A stretch of DNA of 31,953 bases from an uncultured Brevibacterium sp. (GTDB lineage: Bacteria > Actinomycetota > Actinomycetes > Actinomycetales > Brevibacteriaceae). The stretch covers positions 1 through 31,953 of the forward strand of contig CALUDL010000013.1 in the NCBI GenBank assembly GCA_943914815.1, in the 5' to 3' direction. Below the pieces are notes generated by a model. The model saw nothing but the letters and a program-made list of their open reading frames with translations, was not told where the DNA came from and searched no databases. Numbering within the stretch: the stretch's first letter is position 1; every line of letters begins with the position of its first letter. The position numbers and the translations under genes are program-made. Positions 6,579-13,395 of this stretch are shown in pieces.

Positions 6579-8348
6579 ATGACCTTCACCCGATGGATCC
6601 CGTCACGCACAGCGTTGCGTTCCTGGCTCACTCAGTCCCGCCAGGAGTGGCTGCTGTTCGTTGTCGTGTGCGTTCTGCTGTCCGTTCTGACGTACGGGCG
6701 CTTGGTGGGTGACATGGGGCATCAGGTGTTCGCCAGCAACGACGACTCGTCCCTATTTATCTTCTGGTTCGCTCACGCCGCCGATGTAATGCTGTCCTGG
6801 GTCGGTTTGGGGTCTGGGGAACTCAATCTGCTCTACAGCAGCTCCATGAACTACCCAGCAGGGGTCAACGGAGGGTGGAACACCTCGGTCATGGGATTGG
6901 CCGTGCCGCTGGTGCCCGTGACGCTTGTGTGGGGTCCGGTGGTGGCGTATAACGTGGCGATCATGTGCGCCCCGGTCGCGTGCGCGCTAGCTGCCGCGTG
7001 GGCCGCGGCACAGTTTGTGTCTCGCCGGCCAGCCTTTGTCGCTGGAATCGCATATGGCTTCTCCACGTACGTCATCGCCCAGTCTGCCGGCCACTTAAAC
7101 CTGGCGTTTGCGGTGTTGCCGCCGTTGGCAGTTGGGTTCGTGGAAAGGTTAGTGACCGGCCGAGGTCGCACCTGGGTCAACGCTGTTGTACTGGGCTGTG
7201 CGGTGGGGTGGCAGTTCTACCTGTCGAACGAACTCTTGGCACATACGTTCCTCATGACCGTGGTACTTCTTGTGGCTACGGTTGCTCTGCGGTGGAAGGA
7301 AGTTCGCGAAGGTGTAAGTCGCATCGCTGTAGGGGGTGCAGGAGCGGTAGGCGTCGCTGTTGTGTGCGGACTGCCCTTGTTGATCACGATGTTTGCTCTT
7401 CCAGGGAAGCCTGAAGGCCCTATTCGCCCCCACGGAATCTGGAACAACGACTTGTTGGACCCCGTTACACCGGGAAAGTTCACCCTTATATCAGCTGGGC
7501 GAGAGATCCAGCGCGTGATCGGGATAGACGACGCCGAGATTGGGGGATACCTGGGGTGGCCGTGGCTATTGACGGTCGCCGCGATCGTGGTGGTTCTTGG
7601 TATCAACCACGCGATGTCGGCTCGCGTTCGCACATGTGCGGTGGTTGCCGTTGTGATGTTCATTTTGTCGATGGGTTCACCCATGTTTGTCAACGGAACT
7701 GCTGCCGTAGACACCGGTCCGTTCCGCTTGGTTGAAAGCACGCCAGTGCTTGAAAACGTGCTGCCCATGCGCATGAGCGTTCACGTGGCGTTCATGTTCG
7801 CGCTGTTGTTGGCAATCGCCTGGCACTCTGTGCGCCCGCGTCTCACCCCGCTCCTGACTGTGGCGACGGTCCTCATTGCGCTGACAACCACCTCGGGAAC
7901 GGTAGAAGTACGCAACATTGCCTACCCCAGCTTTTATGACGACGCGGTCCGCGAACATATTCCGCGGGGTGCGACCGTGAAAATGATGCCTCGGCCGGTG
8001 GCGTCTGCAGCCGCGCACAGCAACGAATCGCTCGTGGGGCAGGCGGTGTCCGGCATGTGGTTCAAACAGGTTGACGGGTATTTCATTGGTTCGCGGGAAG
8101 ACGCGCCGGTGGCGTACCAGTCGGAAACTACCATGCTGGACGATGTCATGAACGGTGACAGTATGCCGGAGCCATACCACGTGCGTGAAGCGGTTGAGGA
8201 CCTTCGCGCACGGGGCGTGGAGTACGTCGCGGTGACGGACTCAGGTTTTGGGCTCAAACACCCAGCAAGCGATATTGCGCGCGTACTTTCGGAATCTTCG
8301 AACGTTCGAGTCCAGTTTGTGGGCGGTGTGTACGTGATCCGGTTGTAG
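6579..8348 (+). CDS. multi-pass membrane protein, GT-C glycosyltransferase-like
   Basis: A 589-residue integral membrane protein that I cannot name. After a short basic N-terminus, the first membrane helix is at about 24-42. The first outside loop holds ASNDDSSLFIFWFAH (about 52-66), an acidic pair followed by aromatic residues. About nine to eleven hydrophobic segments follow up to about residue 440. The last 145 residues look soluble (YPSFYDDAVREHIPRGATVKM onwards). This layout, with an acidic first loop and an extracytoplasmic C-terminal domain, recalls GT-C glycosyltransferases that use lipid-linked sugars. It would then act in cell-wall or glycoprotein sugar transfer, but that is inference. 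ATG 6579 is preferred; the frame is open back to TTG 6531, but that lies inside the rpsA terminator. coaE follows after 18 bp, so the two are probably cotranscribed. Confidence 0.7.
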   Translation: MTFTRWIPSRTALRSWLTQSRQEWLLFVVVCVLLSVLTYGRLVGDMGHQVFASNDDSSLFIFWFAHAADVMLSWVGLGSGELNLLYSSSMNYPAGVNGGWNTSVMGLAVPLVPVTLVWGPVVAYNVAIMCAPVACALAAAWAAAQFVSRRPAFVAGIAYGFSTYVIAQSAGHLNLAFAVLPPLAVGFVERLVTGRGRTWVNAVVLGCAVGWQFYLSNELLAHTFLMTVVLLVATVALRWKEVREGVSRIAVGGAGAVGVAVVCGLPLLITMFALPGKPEGPIRPHGIWNNDLLDPVTPGKFTLISAGREIQRVIGIDDAEIGGYLGWPWLLTVAAIVVVLGINHAMSARVRTCAVVAVVMFILSMGSPMFVNGTAAVDTGPFRLVESTPVLENVLPMRMSVHVAFMFALLLAIAWHSVRPRLTPLLTVATVLIALTTTSGTVEVRNIAYPSFYDDAVREHIPRGATVKMMPRPVASAAAHSNESLVGQAVSGMWFKQVDGYFIGSREDAPVAYQSETTMLDDVMNGDSMPEPYHVREAVEDLRARGVEYVAVTDSGFGLKHPASDIARVLSESSNVRVQFVGGVYVIRL

Positions 8349-8366
8349 GCGGGTGGAGCGTCTACC

Positions 8367-8975
8367 ATGGTGTGCATGGTGATGCTCATAGGCCTGACAG
8401 GCGGAATCGGCGCAGGAAAATCCACGGTGGCCAAGCTATTTGAAGAGCGGGGCGTGCCCATTGTCGATGCGGACGCGATTGCCCGCGACGTGGTAAAGCC
8501 GGGGCAACCCGCACTGGCGGAACTCGTGGAGTACTTTGGTGACGGTATTGTGGGCGCCGATGGGGAGCTCAATCGTGGGAAGCTCGCAGAAGTTGCGTTC
8601 GCGGACGCTGAGTCGCACGAAGCCCTGAATGCCATCATGCACCCTGCCATCAGTGCGGAAACGTCAAAGCGAATCGACGCGCTCCGCGGTGAACACCCGG
8701 TGATCGTTCACGATGTTCCATTGTTGGTGGAAGCCGGTTTGGCAGGGAACTATGACCTGACCGTCCTGGTTGACACTCCGGCCCAGATTCGTTTGCAACG
8801 GCTCACTGAGCTACGAGGCATGGATCCAGAAGACGCGAAAAAACGCATCGCCGCTCAGGCCACGGATGAACAAAGGCGCGCGGTGTGCGATGTTGCTCTC
8901 GACAATTCGGGAGACATCGAACACCTGCGCGCCCAGTTCGAACAGATGTGGGAGCGGTTTATCTCACGCGAGTGA
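8367..8975 (+). CDS. coaE: dephospho-CoA kinase
   Basis: Catalyses the last step of coenzyme A synthesis, ATP-dependent 3'-phosphorylation of dephospho-CoA. The P-loop is GLTGGIGAGKST (residues 9-20). PIVDADAIARDVV follows and carries the D residue used for substrate binding. VIVHDVPLLVEAGL is the lid region, and the strand LTVLVDTPAQIRLQRL is also conserved. At 202 residues it is the single-domain form; mycobacterial CoaE carries an extra C-terminal UPF0157 domain that is absent here. ATG 8367 has GGAG (8355-8358) 8 nt upstream; in-frame ATGs at 8376 and 8382 are possible later starts. The last 12 bp overlap the end of the convergent OsmC gene. Confidence 0.93.
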   Translation: MVCMVMLIGLTGGIGAGKSTVAKLFEERGVPIVDADAIARDVVKPGQPALAELVEYFGDGIVGADGELNRGKLAEVAFADAESHEALNAIMHPAISAETSKRIDALRGEHPVIVHDVPLLVEAGLAGNYDLTVLVDTPAQIRLQRLTELRGMDPEDAKKRIAAQATDEQRRAVCDVALDNSGDIEHLRAQFEQMWERFISRE

Positions 8976-9395
8976 CGCAGTCACGTCAATGTCGACACCC
9001 TTGAGGGCGCGTGAGACCGGGCAGTCCTTTTTAGCGCGTTGCGCGATCGTTTCGAAGTTAGCTGTTGCAAGTCCTTCAACGCGACCCACGGTGTACAGGT
9101 GAATCTTGGTGATGCCCTTCTCCGGATCAAAGGTGACATCTGCACCGGTGGAAATCGATTCGACTGCGGCACCTTCTTGAGCGAGCAGGTTTGCCAGAGC
9201 CATGCTGTAGCAGCTGGCGTGAGCCGCGCCCAGCAGTTCTTCTGGAGTCGTGGCGTCTGCAGACGGCGCGCTTTCTGAACGGGCCTTCCACGTGAGAGGG
9301 AAGTTGCCCAGCTGTGACGAGTTCAGCGACACGGTTCCGTTGCCGGACGCAAGTGAACCCGTCCATGTTGCCTGAGCTTTGGAAATAACGGACAT
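8964..9395 (-). CDS. OsmC family peroxiredoxin
   Basis: A 143-residue OsmC/Ohr family thiol peroxidase that reduces organic hydroperoxides in the cytoplasm. The two reactive cysteines are present: C62 in GAAHASCYSMAL and C125 in KKDCPVSRAL. Spacing and surrounding residues fit the OsmC rather than the Ohr branch, as does the start with WTGSLASGNGTV. The conserved catalytic-site residues E52-E53 (PEELLGAAHA) and R39 are also seen. ATG 9395 is preceded by AGAAAGG. A minus-strand -10 candidate is TAGCAT (9426-9431). The gene is divergent from a small membrane protein, and the 80-bp gap between them contains repeated GGCGYTA motifs. Confidence 0.92.
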   Translation of the reverse strand: MSVISKAQATWTGSLASGNGTVSLNSSQLGNFPLTWKARSESAPSADATTPEELLGAAHASCYSMALANLLAQEGAAVESISTGADVTFDPEKGITKIHLYTVGRVEGLATANFETIAQRAKKDCPVSRALKGVDIDVTASLA

Positions 9396-9427
9396 ATGAA
9401 GCCTTTCTGTTAGAGAGCTACTTTCAT

Positions 9428-9468
9428 GCTAACGCCACTGGGCGCTAAGCAAGCTTCAGGCGCTAAAC
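9428..9468. repeat. three copies of a GGCGYTA(A)GC motif
   Basis: GGCGCTAAGC (9441-9450) and GGCGCTAAAC (9459-9468) are direct copies 18 bp apart. GCTAACGCC (9428-9436) is an inverted copy, GGCGTTAGC on the minus strand. The inverted copy overlaps the osmC -10 candidate, and the last direct copy overlaps the -10 of the downstream gene. The layout suggests an operator shared by the divergent pair; no regulator gene is nearby. Confidence 0.35.
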
Positions 9469-9469
9469 T
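9464..9469 (+). promoter_or_regulatory. -10 box TAAACT, leaderless start
   Basis: TAAACT ends 6 nt before ATG 9476, so the transcript would start on the A of the ATG. The GGGG just before the ATG is too close to act as a ribosome binding site. Confidence 0.4.
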
Positions 9470-9475
9470 TGGGGA

Positions 9476-9748
9476 ATGATGGTGATGAAGCCAGGGTTGT
9501 CCCGGTTGCTTACATGTGTGGGCATAGTTCTGCTTGCCGTGGTCTGGTATGTGGTCGGATGGATGCTTGCCGCAGGTTTTCCGCACTATGGCCCTCTGAT
9601 TTGCTCGACGTTTGGTACGTGTTCATATTTTTTGTGGGCGTGGAAATGCGCACCCGCGCTGGCGCTGGTACTTACGGGAGCCACAGCCCTCGTTACGACC
9701 TCGGTGGGTCTCATCGCGATGAACCCGATTCCTTTTCCTGCTACATAG
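9476..9748 (+). CDS. small three-helix membrane protein, unknown
   Basis: A 90-residue hydrophobic protein that I do not recognise. Three membrane segments are visible: about 9-33 (LLTCVGIVLLAVVWYVVGWMLA), 42-58 with two cysteines (C43 and C49), and 59-82 (ALALVLTGATALVTTSVGLIAM). There is no signal peptidase site and no catalytic motif. ATG 9476 is chosen for its -10 spacing; ATG 9479, GTG 9482 and ATG 9485 are in the same frame. Base use matches its neighbours, and the frame ends 54 bp before uvrB on the same strand. Its function and its link to uvrB are unknown. Confidence 0.6.
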   Translation: MMVMKPGLSRLLTCVGIVLLAVVWYVVGWMLAAGFPHYGPLICSTFGTCSYFLWAWKCAPALALVLTGATALVTTSVGLIAMNPIPFPAT

Positions 9749-9790
9749 TCCGTTCGCGCGGGTCCGATCTGCTCGGTTCCCCTCACACGT

Positions 9791-9796
9791 TAGGCT
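9791..9796 (+). promoter_or_regulatory. -10 box TAGGCT of uvrB (leaderless)
   Basis: TAGGCT ends 6 nt before ATG 9803. GGGAG lies only 2 nt before the ATG, too close for normal use. No LexA palindrome is present in the 54 bp upstream, unlike at uvrA. Confidence 0.4.
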
Positions 9797-9802
9797 GGGA
9801 GA

Positions 9803-11932
9803 ATGAGCACTGAGCCGAGCACTCCTGCCAACATTCCCGTTCCGGCGATTGGGCACCGCCCTGACGTGCAGCGGCGCGTCGCCCCGTTCGAGGTGGTCAG
9901 CGAGTACAGCCCGTCAGGTGACCAGCCAACAGCGATTGAGGAGATCGCCCGCAGGCTCGACGACGGCGAAAAAGACGTTGTGCTCTTAGGTGCTACCGGT
10001 ACCGGTAAATCGGCAACCACCGCGTGGCTGATCGAAAAAGTCCAACGGCCCACGCTCATCATGGCGCCCAACAAAACCTTGGCCGCGCAGCTGGCCAACG
10101 AGTTCCGCCAGCTTCTGCCACACAACGCGGTCGAATACTTCGTGTCGTACTACGACTACTACCAGCCAGAAGCGTATGTTCCACAAACCGACACATTCAT
10201 CGAAAAAGACTCGTCCATCAACGATGAAGTCGAACGCCTGCGTCACTCGGCAACCAACTCACTTCTCACCCGACGCGACGTCGTCGTGGTCTCCACCGTG
10301 TCCTGTATCTACGGTCTGGGAACTCCAGAAGAGTACGTGGACCGGATGGTGTCGCTCGAAGTTGGCGAAGAAGTCGACCGCGATGAGCTGCTCAAACGTT
10401 TCGTCGAAATGCAGTACACCCGTAACGACATGGCGTTCACCCGCGGAACCTTCCGGGTACGTGGCGACACGGTCGAAATCATCCCGCAGTACGAAGAACT
10501 CGCCATCCGTATCGAGTTTTTCGGCGATGAAATCGAAGCGCTCCACACTCTGCACCCGCTCACGGGCGAAGTGATTCGTGACGAAGACATCGTGCACATT
10601 TTCCCCGCGTCACACTATGTGGCCGGTGAAAACCGGATGGGTAAGGCGATCGCAGCGATCGAGGACGAACTGCAGGTGCGTCTGGCGGAACTTGAGAAAC
10701 AGAACAAACTGCTCGAAGCGCAACGCCTGAAAATGCGCACTACATACGACCTCGAAATGATGCAGTCGATGGGGTTCACCTCGGGTATTGAAAACTACTC
10801 CCGGCACATCGACGGGCGCGCGGCAGGCACCGCTCCCAACTGTCTGCTGGACTACTTCCCTGAAGACTTTCTGCTGGTCATTGACGAATCTCACGTCACC
10901 GTTCCGCAGATTGGTGGCATGTATGAAGGTGACATGTCGCGCAAACGCACGCTGGTTGAGCACGGTTTCCGCCTGCCCAGCGCCTTGGATAACCGCCCGT
11001 TGAAGTTCGACGAGTTCCTTCAAAGGATCGGCCAGACCGTGTACCTGTCAGCGACCCCGGGTGACTTTGAACTCGAACGGTCCCGAGGTGTCGTCGAGCA
11101 GATCATTCGTCCAACCGGCCTCGTGGACCCCAAGGTTAACGTCAAGCCCACGCGGGGGCAGATTGACGACCTCCTAGGGGAGATCCGCGACCGCATTGAG
11201 AAGAACGAACGTGTCCTGGTCACCACTCTCACGAAGAAAATGGCAGAGGACCTCACCGACTACCTGCTCGAACACGACATCAAAGTCCAATACTTGCATT
11301 CGGACGTGGACACGCTCAAACGCGTTGAACTCTTAAGTGAATTGCGCGCCGGAGTGTTTGACGTGCTCGTGGGTATCAACCTGCTCCGTGAGGGCCTCGA
11401 CCTTCCCGAAGTGAGCCTCGTAGCGATCCTGGACGCCGACAAAGAAGGGTTCTTGCGGTCGTCCAAGTCCCTCATCCAGACGATTGGACGCGCCGCTCGT
11501 AACGTCAACGGTGAAGTGCACATGTACGGTGACACCATCACTCCGAGCATGCGGGAAGCGATCGACGAAACCAACCGTCGTCGCGAAATTCAGATCTCGT
11601 ACAACAAAGAACACGGAATTGATCCCAAACCGCTTGTCAAGAAGATCGCCGACATCACGGAACGTCTGCAACGTGAAGACGCAGATACGCGCGAACTGCT
11701 CACCGAGTTTGATTACGGCAAGGGCAAACGTGGCTTCAACTCCGTGAAATCTGACACGCTCAAACCCGATGTCACGACTGCGCCCAGTGAAAATCTCGCG
11801 GAACTGGCAGCCCAACTGACGGAACAAATGCACGAAGCCGCCGAACAGCTTCAGTTTGAACTGGCTGCCCGTTTGCGCGACGAACTCCAAGACATCAAAA
11901 AGGAACTGCGCACAATGCAACGCGAATCCTAA
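9803..11932 (+). CDS. uvrB: excinuclease ABC subunit B
   Basis: UvrB, 709 residues, is the helicase-like damage verifier of nucleotide excision repair: it receives damaged DNA from UvrA and recruits UvrC. Walker A is GATGTGKS (63-70). The strand-separating beta-hairpin region [20 protein letters not shown] lies near 115-134. Walker B is DESH (361-364) in [19 protein letters not shown]. The helicase C-terminal motifs are [18 protein letters not shown] and [13 protein letters not shown] coiled-coil domain (about 672-707, [18 protein letters not shown]) is the UvrC contact. The length is usual for actinobacteria, with about 20 extra residues at the N-terminus. It stands alone, followed by the terC riboswitch. 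Confidence 0.98.
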   Translation: MSTEPSTPANIPVPAIGHRPDVQRRVAPFEVVSEYSPSGDQPTAIEEIARRLDDGEKDVVLLGATGTGKSATTAWLIEKVQRPTLIMAPNKTLAAQLANEFRQLLPHNAVEYFVSYYDYYQPEAYVPQTDTFIEKDSSINDEVERLRHSATNSLLTRRDVVVVSTVSCIYGLGTPEEYVDRMVSLEVGEEVDRDELLKRFVEMQYTRNDMAFTRGTFRVRGDTVEIIPQYEELAIRIEFFGDEIEALHTLHPLTGEVIRDEDIVHIFPASHYVAGENRMGKAIAAIEDELQVRLAELEKQNKLLEAQRLKMRTTYDLEMMQSMGFTSGIENYSRHIDGRAAGTAPNCLLDYFPEDFLLVIDESHVTVPQIGGMYEGDMSRKRTLVEHGFRLPSALDNRPLKFDEFLQRIGQTVYLSATPGDFELERSRGVVEQIIRPTGLVDPKVNVKPTRGQIDDLLGEIRDRIEKNERVLVTTLTKKMAEDLTDYLLEHDIKVQYLHSDVDTLKRVELLSELRAGVFDVLVGINLLREGLDLPEVSLVAILDADKEGFLRSSKSLIQTIGRAARNVNGEVHMYGDTITPSMREAIDETNRRREIQISYNKEHGIDPKPLVKKIADITERLQREDADTRELLTEFDYGKGKRGFNSVKSDTLKPDVTTAPSENLAELAAQLTEQMHEAAEQLQFELAARLRDELQDIKKELRTMQRES

Positions 11933-11942
11933 GAGGATCAGC

Positions 11943-11948
11943 TACACT
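11943..11948 (+). promoter_or_regulatory. -10 box of the terC transcript
   Basis: TACACT, with a predicted start near 11955 just before the riboswitch P1 helix at 11960. The hexamer is identical to the proposed rpsA -10. No convincing -35 is seen. Confidence 0.35.
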
Positions 11949-11959
11949 GGAGAGGTTTG

Positions 11960-12047
11960 CGAAGGGGAGTATCCCACAACAAGACTTCGTCATCACGGTG
12001 TACAGACACCCGGAGTCTAGGCGTCACATACGCGGGAGAGACTTTCG
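11960..12047 (+). ncRNA. yybP-ykoY manganese riboswitch
   Basis: The conserved core segments occur in order: AAGGGGAGTA (11962-11971), CGTCATCACGG (11988-11998) and CGCGGGAGAGAC (12031-12042). P1 forms between CGAAGG (11960-11965) and CTTTCG (12042-12047). Further helices are GTAT (11969-11972) with ATAC (12028-12031), AGACT (11982-11986) with AGTCT (12014-12018), and the hairpin GGTGT-ACAG-ACACC (11997-12010). The family senses Mn2+ and commonly precedes terC/mntP-type exporters, which fits the next gene. Motifs were recognised by eye; a covariance-model search was not run. Confidence 0.85.
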
Positions 12048-12063
12048 AGTAATCGACGAAAGG
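12042..12063 (+). promoter_or_regulatory. predicted sequestor hairpin over the terC ribosome binding site
   Basis: CTTTCG (12042-12047), the 3' strand of riboswitch P1, is exactly complementary to CGAAAG (12057-12062), which contains most of the terC Shine-Dalgarno AAAGG (12059-12063). The two pairings exclude each other. With metal bound P1 would form and free the site; without metal the site would be covered. Confidence 0.5.
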
Positions 12064-12068
12064 CTCGC

Positions 12069-13061
12069 ATGTCTACAGCTTTACCCTTGTGGTTCGAGGT
12101 CGGTTCGCTGATCGTCCTTGTACTCCTCTTGGTCTTTGATCTTCTGATCATCCTCAAACGACCGCACATTCCCTCGATGAAAGAAGCCACCGGCTGGGTG
12201 GTGTTCTACGTGGTCTTGGCACTCATCTTCGCGGGACTCATTTTCGCGATTGGTGACGCCGACCACGGTGTTGAATTCTTAGCCGGTTGGCTCACCGAAT
12301 ACTCGCTGTCGATCGACAACTTGTTCGTGTTCGTCATCATCTTGAGCAAGTTCTCGGTCCCCAAGAAGTATCAACAAGAAGTGCTCATGGTGGGCATTAT
12401 TGTTGCTTTGATCTTCCGCGGAGCTTTTATTCTTGCCGGGGCATGGATCATCGAATTGTTCGTGGGCGTGTTTTACATCTTCGGTATCTTCCTGCTCTAC
12501 ACCGCGTTTAAACAGGCGTTTGGTGATGAAGAAGAGAGCGACGAAGATACCGGCTTCGTGAAATTCCTCAAGGAGCGGATTAACTACACCGACGAATACG
12601 ACGGCAACAAACTCCGCACCACAGTCAACGGCGTGAAGCACTGGACACCCATGCTGCTCGTGTTCTTGGCGATCGGAACTACCGACGTGATGTTCGCGCT
12701 GGACTCAATCCCAGCGATCTTCGGGATTACCCAGAGTCCGTTCATTGTGTTTACCGCGAACTTGTTCGCTCTCATGGGTCTGCGTCAGCTGTATTTCCTG
12801 CTGGGTGGTCTCTTGGACAGGCTCGAATACCTCAAGTACGGGATCGCGGCGATCTTGGCGTTCATTGGTGTCAAGCTCATCCTGCACGCCATGCACGAAA
12901 CCTGGTTCCCGGGTGTTCCCGAAATCAACACGTGGGTATCACTGGGCTTTATCGTCTCCGCGATGCTCATCGCCACGATCGCAAGTTTGATCAAGGCACG
13001 TCGTACCCCGGACCGTATTACGTTCGGTTCGATGACGCATCACGAAGGCGACGACAGCTAA
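12069..13061 (+). CDS. terC: TerC family metal exporter
   Basis: A 330-residue membrane protein of the TerC/Alx family, which members use to export Mn2+ and to supply metal to secreted proteins. About eight to nine membrane helices are visible. The two inverted-repeat signatures with the essential aspartates are EYSLSIDNLFVF (D83) and GTTDVMFALDSIPA (D206 and D212). An acidic, charged cytoplasmic loop lies at about 152-180 (GDEEESDEDTG). The ATG has AAAGG 5 nt upstream, in the predicted riboswitch-controlled hairpin. The upstream manganese riboswitch strongly supports manganese over tellurite as the relevant ion. The last codon overlaps the end of the convergent YCII gene by 4 nt. Confidence 0.93.
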   Translation: MSTALPLWFEVGSLIVLVLLLVFDLLIILKRPHIPSMKEATGWVVFYVVLALIFAGLIFAIGDADHGVEFLAGWLTEYSLSIDNLFVFVIILSKFSVPKKYQQEVLMVGIIVALIFRGAFILAGAWIIELFVGVFYIFGIFLLYTAFKQAFGDEEESDEDTGFVKFLKERINYTDEYDGNKLRTTVNGVKHWTPMLLVFLAIGTTDVMFALDSIPAIFGITQSPFIVFTANLFALMGLRQLYFLLGGLLDRLEYLKYGIAAILAFIGVKLILHAMHETWFPGVPEINTWVSLGFIVSAMLIATIASLIKARRTPDRITFGSMTHHEGDDS

Positions 13062-13348
13062 GCCTCAGCAAACGGTCCGAACACCGGGTTCCAGGGGCGC
13101 ACCTGCGTGGACGCAATCACACCGATTTCCGCGTAGGGGTCCTGGGCCAACAGATCCTCCACATTCGCTTGATCGTCCGCGCGGAAGATCAAGAGCCCAC
13201 CCGGCTGGTCCTCTGATTCCAGTGGACCGGAGGCGAGCAGAACGCCCGCTTCGTTCAACCGCTTCTGCCACGCGCGGTGTTCAGGACGCGTGTTCATGCG
13301 GGTTTCGGTGTCAGGTCCGTATTCGTAAACGACGGCAAAAGTCGCCAT
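13058..13348 (-). CDS. YCII-related domain protein
   Basis: A 96-residue protein of the YciI-like family, a ferredoxin-like alpha+beta fold that dimerises. Seen: the N-terminal strand MATFAVVYEYGPD, the conserved histidine H24 in RPEHRAWQKRL, GVLLASGPLES, and the conserved D70-P71 pair in LLAQDPYAEIGV. These residues form the putative active site, but no reaction is known for this group. ATG 13348 has a strong ribosome binding site, AGGGAGG; the frame stays open upstream to 13480 but that part overlaps the helicase start. Its stop overlaps that of terC on the other strand (shared TA). The start faces the helicase gene, so 47 bp must hold both promoters. Confidence 0.8.
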   Translation of the reverse strand: MATFAVVYEYGPDTETRMNTRPEHRAWQKRLNEAGVLLASGPLESEDQPGGLLIFRADDQANVEDLLAQDPYAEIGVIASTQVRPWNPVFGPFAEA

Positions 13349-13362
13349 GTGTGCCTCCCTGT

Positions 13363-13368
13363 TAGGGT
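13363..13368 (+). promoter_or_regulatory. -10 candidate TAGGGT of the helicase gene
   Basis: TAGGGT would start transcription near 13375, leaving about 20-30 nt before the TTG start candidates at 13396 and 13405. GGAAAG (13390-13395) is the only ribosome binding site seen and best fits TTG 13405 (spacing 9). Confidence 0.3.
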
Positions 13369-13395
13369 CATTTTGTAGACGAAATCCATGGAAAG

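Noticed and set aside
5585..6631. 348-codon open frame on the minus strand across rpsA
   Set aside because: It is antisense to well-conserved S1 repeats and crosses the rpsA terminator; its composition is the mirror of the S1 code.
8297..8308. TCGAACGTTCGA, resembling a LexA box
   Set aside because: It is a 12-bp palindrome without the 4-bp spacer between half-sites, and lies inside the membrane protein coding region.
9749..9802. Possible SOS box before uvrB
   Set aside because: The 54 bp were read for TCGAAC-N4-GTTCGA-like halves and only GTTCG without a partner was found.
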